This document shows, in pieces, positions 5,272 through 5,320 of a DNA stretch of 5,320 nucleotides. Numbering within the stretch: the first letter of the stretch is position 1; each line of letters starts with the position of its first letter. Origin of the DNA: JBMNTU01 sp050945895 (GTDB taxonomy: Bacteria; Bacillota; Clostridia; Christensenellales; Christensenellaceae); the NCBI GenBank assembly GCA_050945895.1, contig JBMNTU010000121.1, positions 1 to 5,320 of the forward strand, given 5' to 3'. Below the pieces are notes generated by a model. It was not told the origin of the DNA. It did not search any database and saw only the letters and a list, made by a program, of their open reading frames with translations. The translations under genes were made by a program, and so were the position numbers.

Positions 5272-5320
5272 ATGGCAAGGAAAAAATACACAACAGAGCA
5301 GATAATTGTAAAGCTTAGAG
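5272..5320 (+). CDS. IS3-family transposase OrfA, N-terminus (partial)
   Basis: The ATG at 5272 is preceded by AAGGAG (5259-5264) with 7 nt spacing, an excellent ribosome binding site. The 16 visible residues, MARKKYTTEQIIVKLR, match the typical beginning of IS3-type OrfA proteins (RKR[FY]TPEQII.KLREAE), the first helix of the HTH_Tnp_1 domain that binds the element's terminal repeats. In this family OrfA is normally followed by an overlapping orfB carrying the DDE integrase domain, with a frameshift giving the active fusion; that part lies outside the window. It is transcribed opposite to the interrupted ATPase gene. Confidence 0.88.
   Translation, partial: MARKKYTTEQIIVKLR

Larger units (their letters stand above)
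5196..5320 (+). mobile_element. Left end of an IS3-family insertion sequence (partial)
   Basis: The ATPase homology ends sharply at 5195. From 5196 the sequence reads TGGCGTGCCCCCCAATCC, a TG-starting, C-rich terminus like those of the IS2/IS407-type branches of the IS3 family. The start of an IS3-type OrfA follows 76 bp later, a normal distance. The element is cut by the window edge, so the right inverted repeat, target duplication and orfB cannot be seen. The exact boundary is inferred from where the protein similarity stops, and could be off by a few bases. Confidence 0.85.

Overview
The window looks like chromosomal DNA of a Gram-positive, clostridial-type bacterium (Bacillota). I infer this from strong AGGAGG-type ribosome binding sites, a mid-range base composition and the protein families present; the species cannot be named. 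Almost everything is coded on the minus strand, so the biological order runs from high to low coordinates.

The core is a sugar-uptake and sugar-metabolism cluster. In order of transcription it holds the 3' part of a XylG-like CUT2 sugar ABC ATPase (5195-4548), a XylH-like permease (4548-3409), a LacI-family regulator (3299-2271), a hydroxypyruvate-isomerase/epimerase-like TIM-barrel enzyme (2244-1462) and a class I SAM-dependent methyltransferase (1457-672). ATPase and permease overlap in TAATG, isomerase and methyltransferase are 4 nt apart, and regulator and isomerase are 26 nt apart. An internal promoter with a perfect extended -10 element, overlapped by an AACGTT-centred operator-like palindrome, lies between the permease and the regulator. 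The transporter would import a pentose or related sugar, the regulator would sense it or a derivative, and the TIM-barrel enzyme would isomerise or epimerise it. The actual sugar is not determined, and no periplasmic-binding-protein gene is in view.

The right end (5196-5320) is the left terminus of an IS3-family insertion sequence, with the first 16 codons of its orfA on the plus strand. It has cut the ATPase gene immediately before the Walker A motif of the second ATPase domain, so the transporter is probably broken in this genome. The internal promoter may keep the regulator, isomerase and methyltransferase expressed.

The left end (1-671) is more AT-rich and looks like a gene graveyard or boundary. 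It contains a Fic-domain fragment lacking its N-terminal part (604-284), a clean intrinsic terminator behind it, a second hairpin that could terminate in both directions, a perfect 12-bp tandem duplication, and possibly the last 15 codons of a convergent plus-strand gene. I found no clearly new biological system. The best points for follow-up are the IS insertion, the internal promoter/operator and the Fic remnant.
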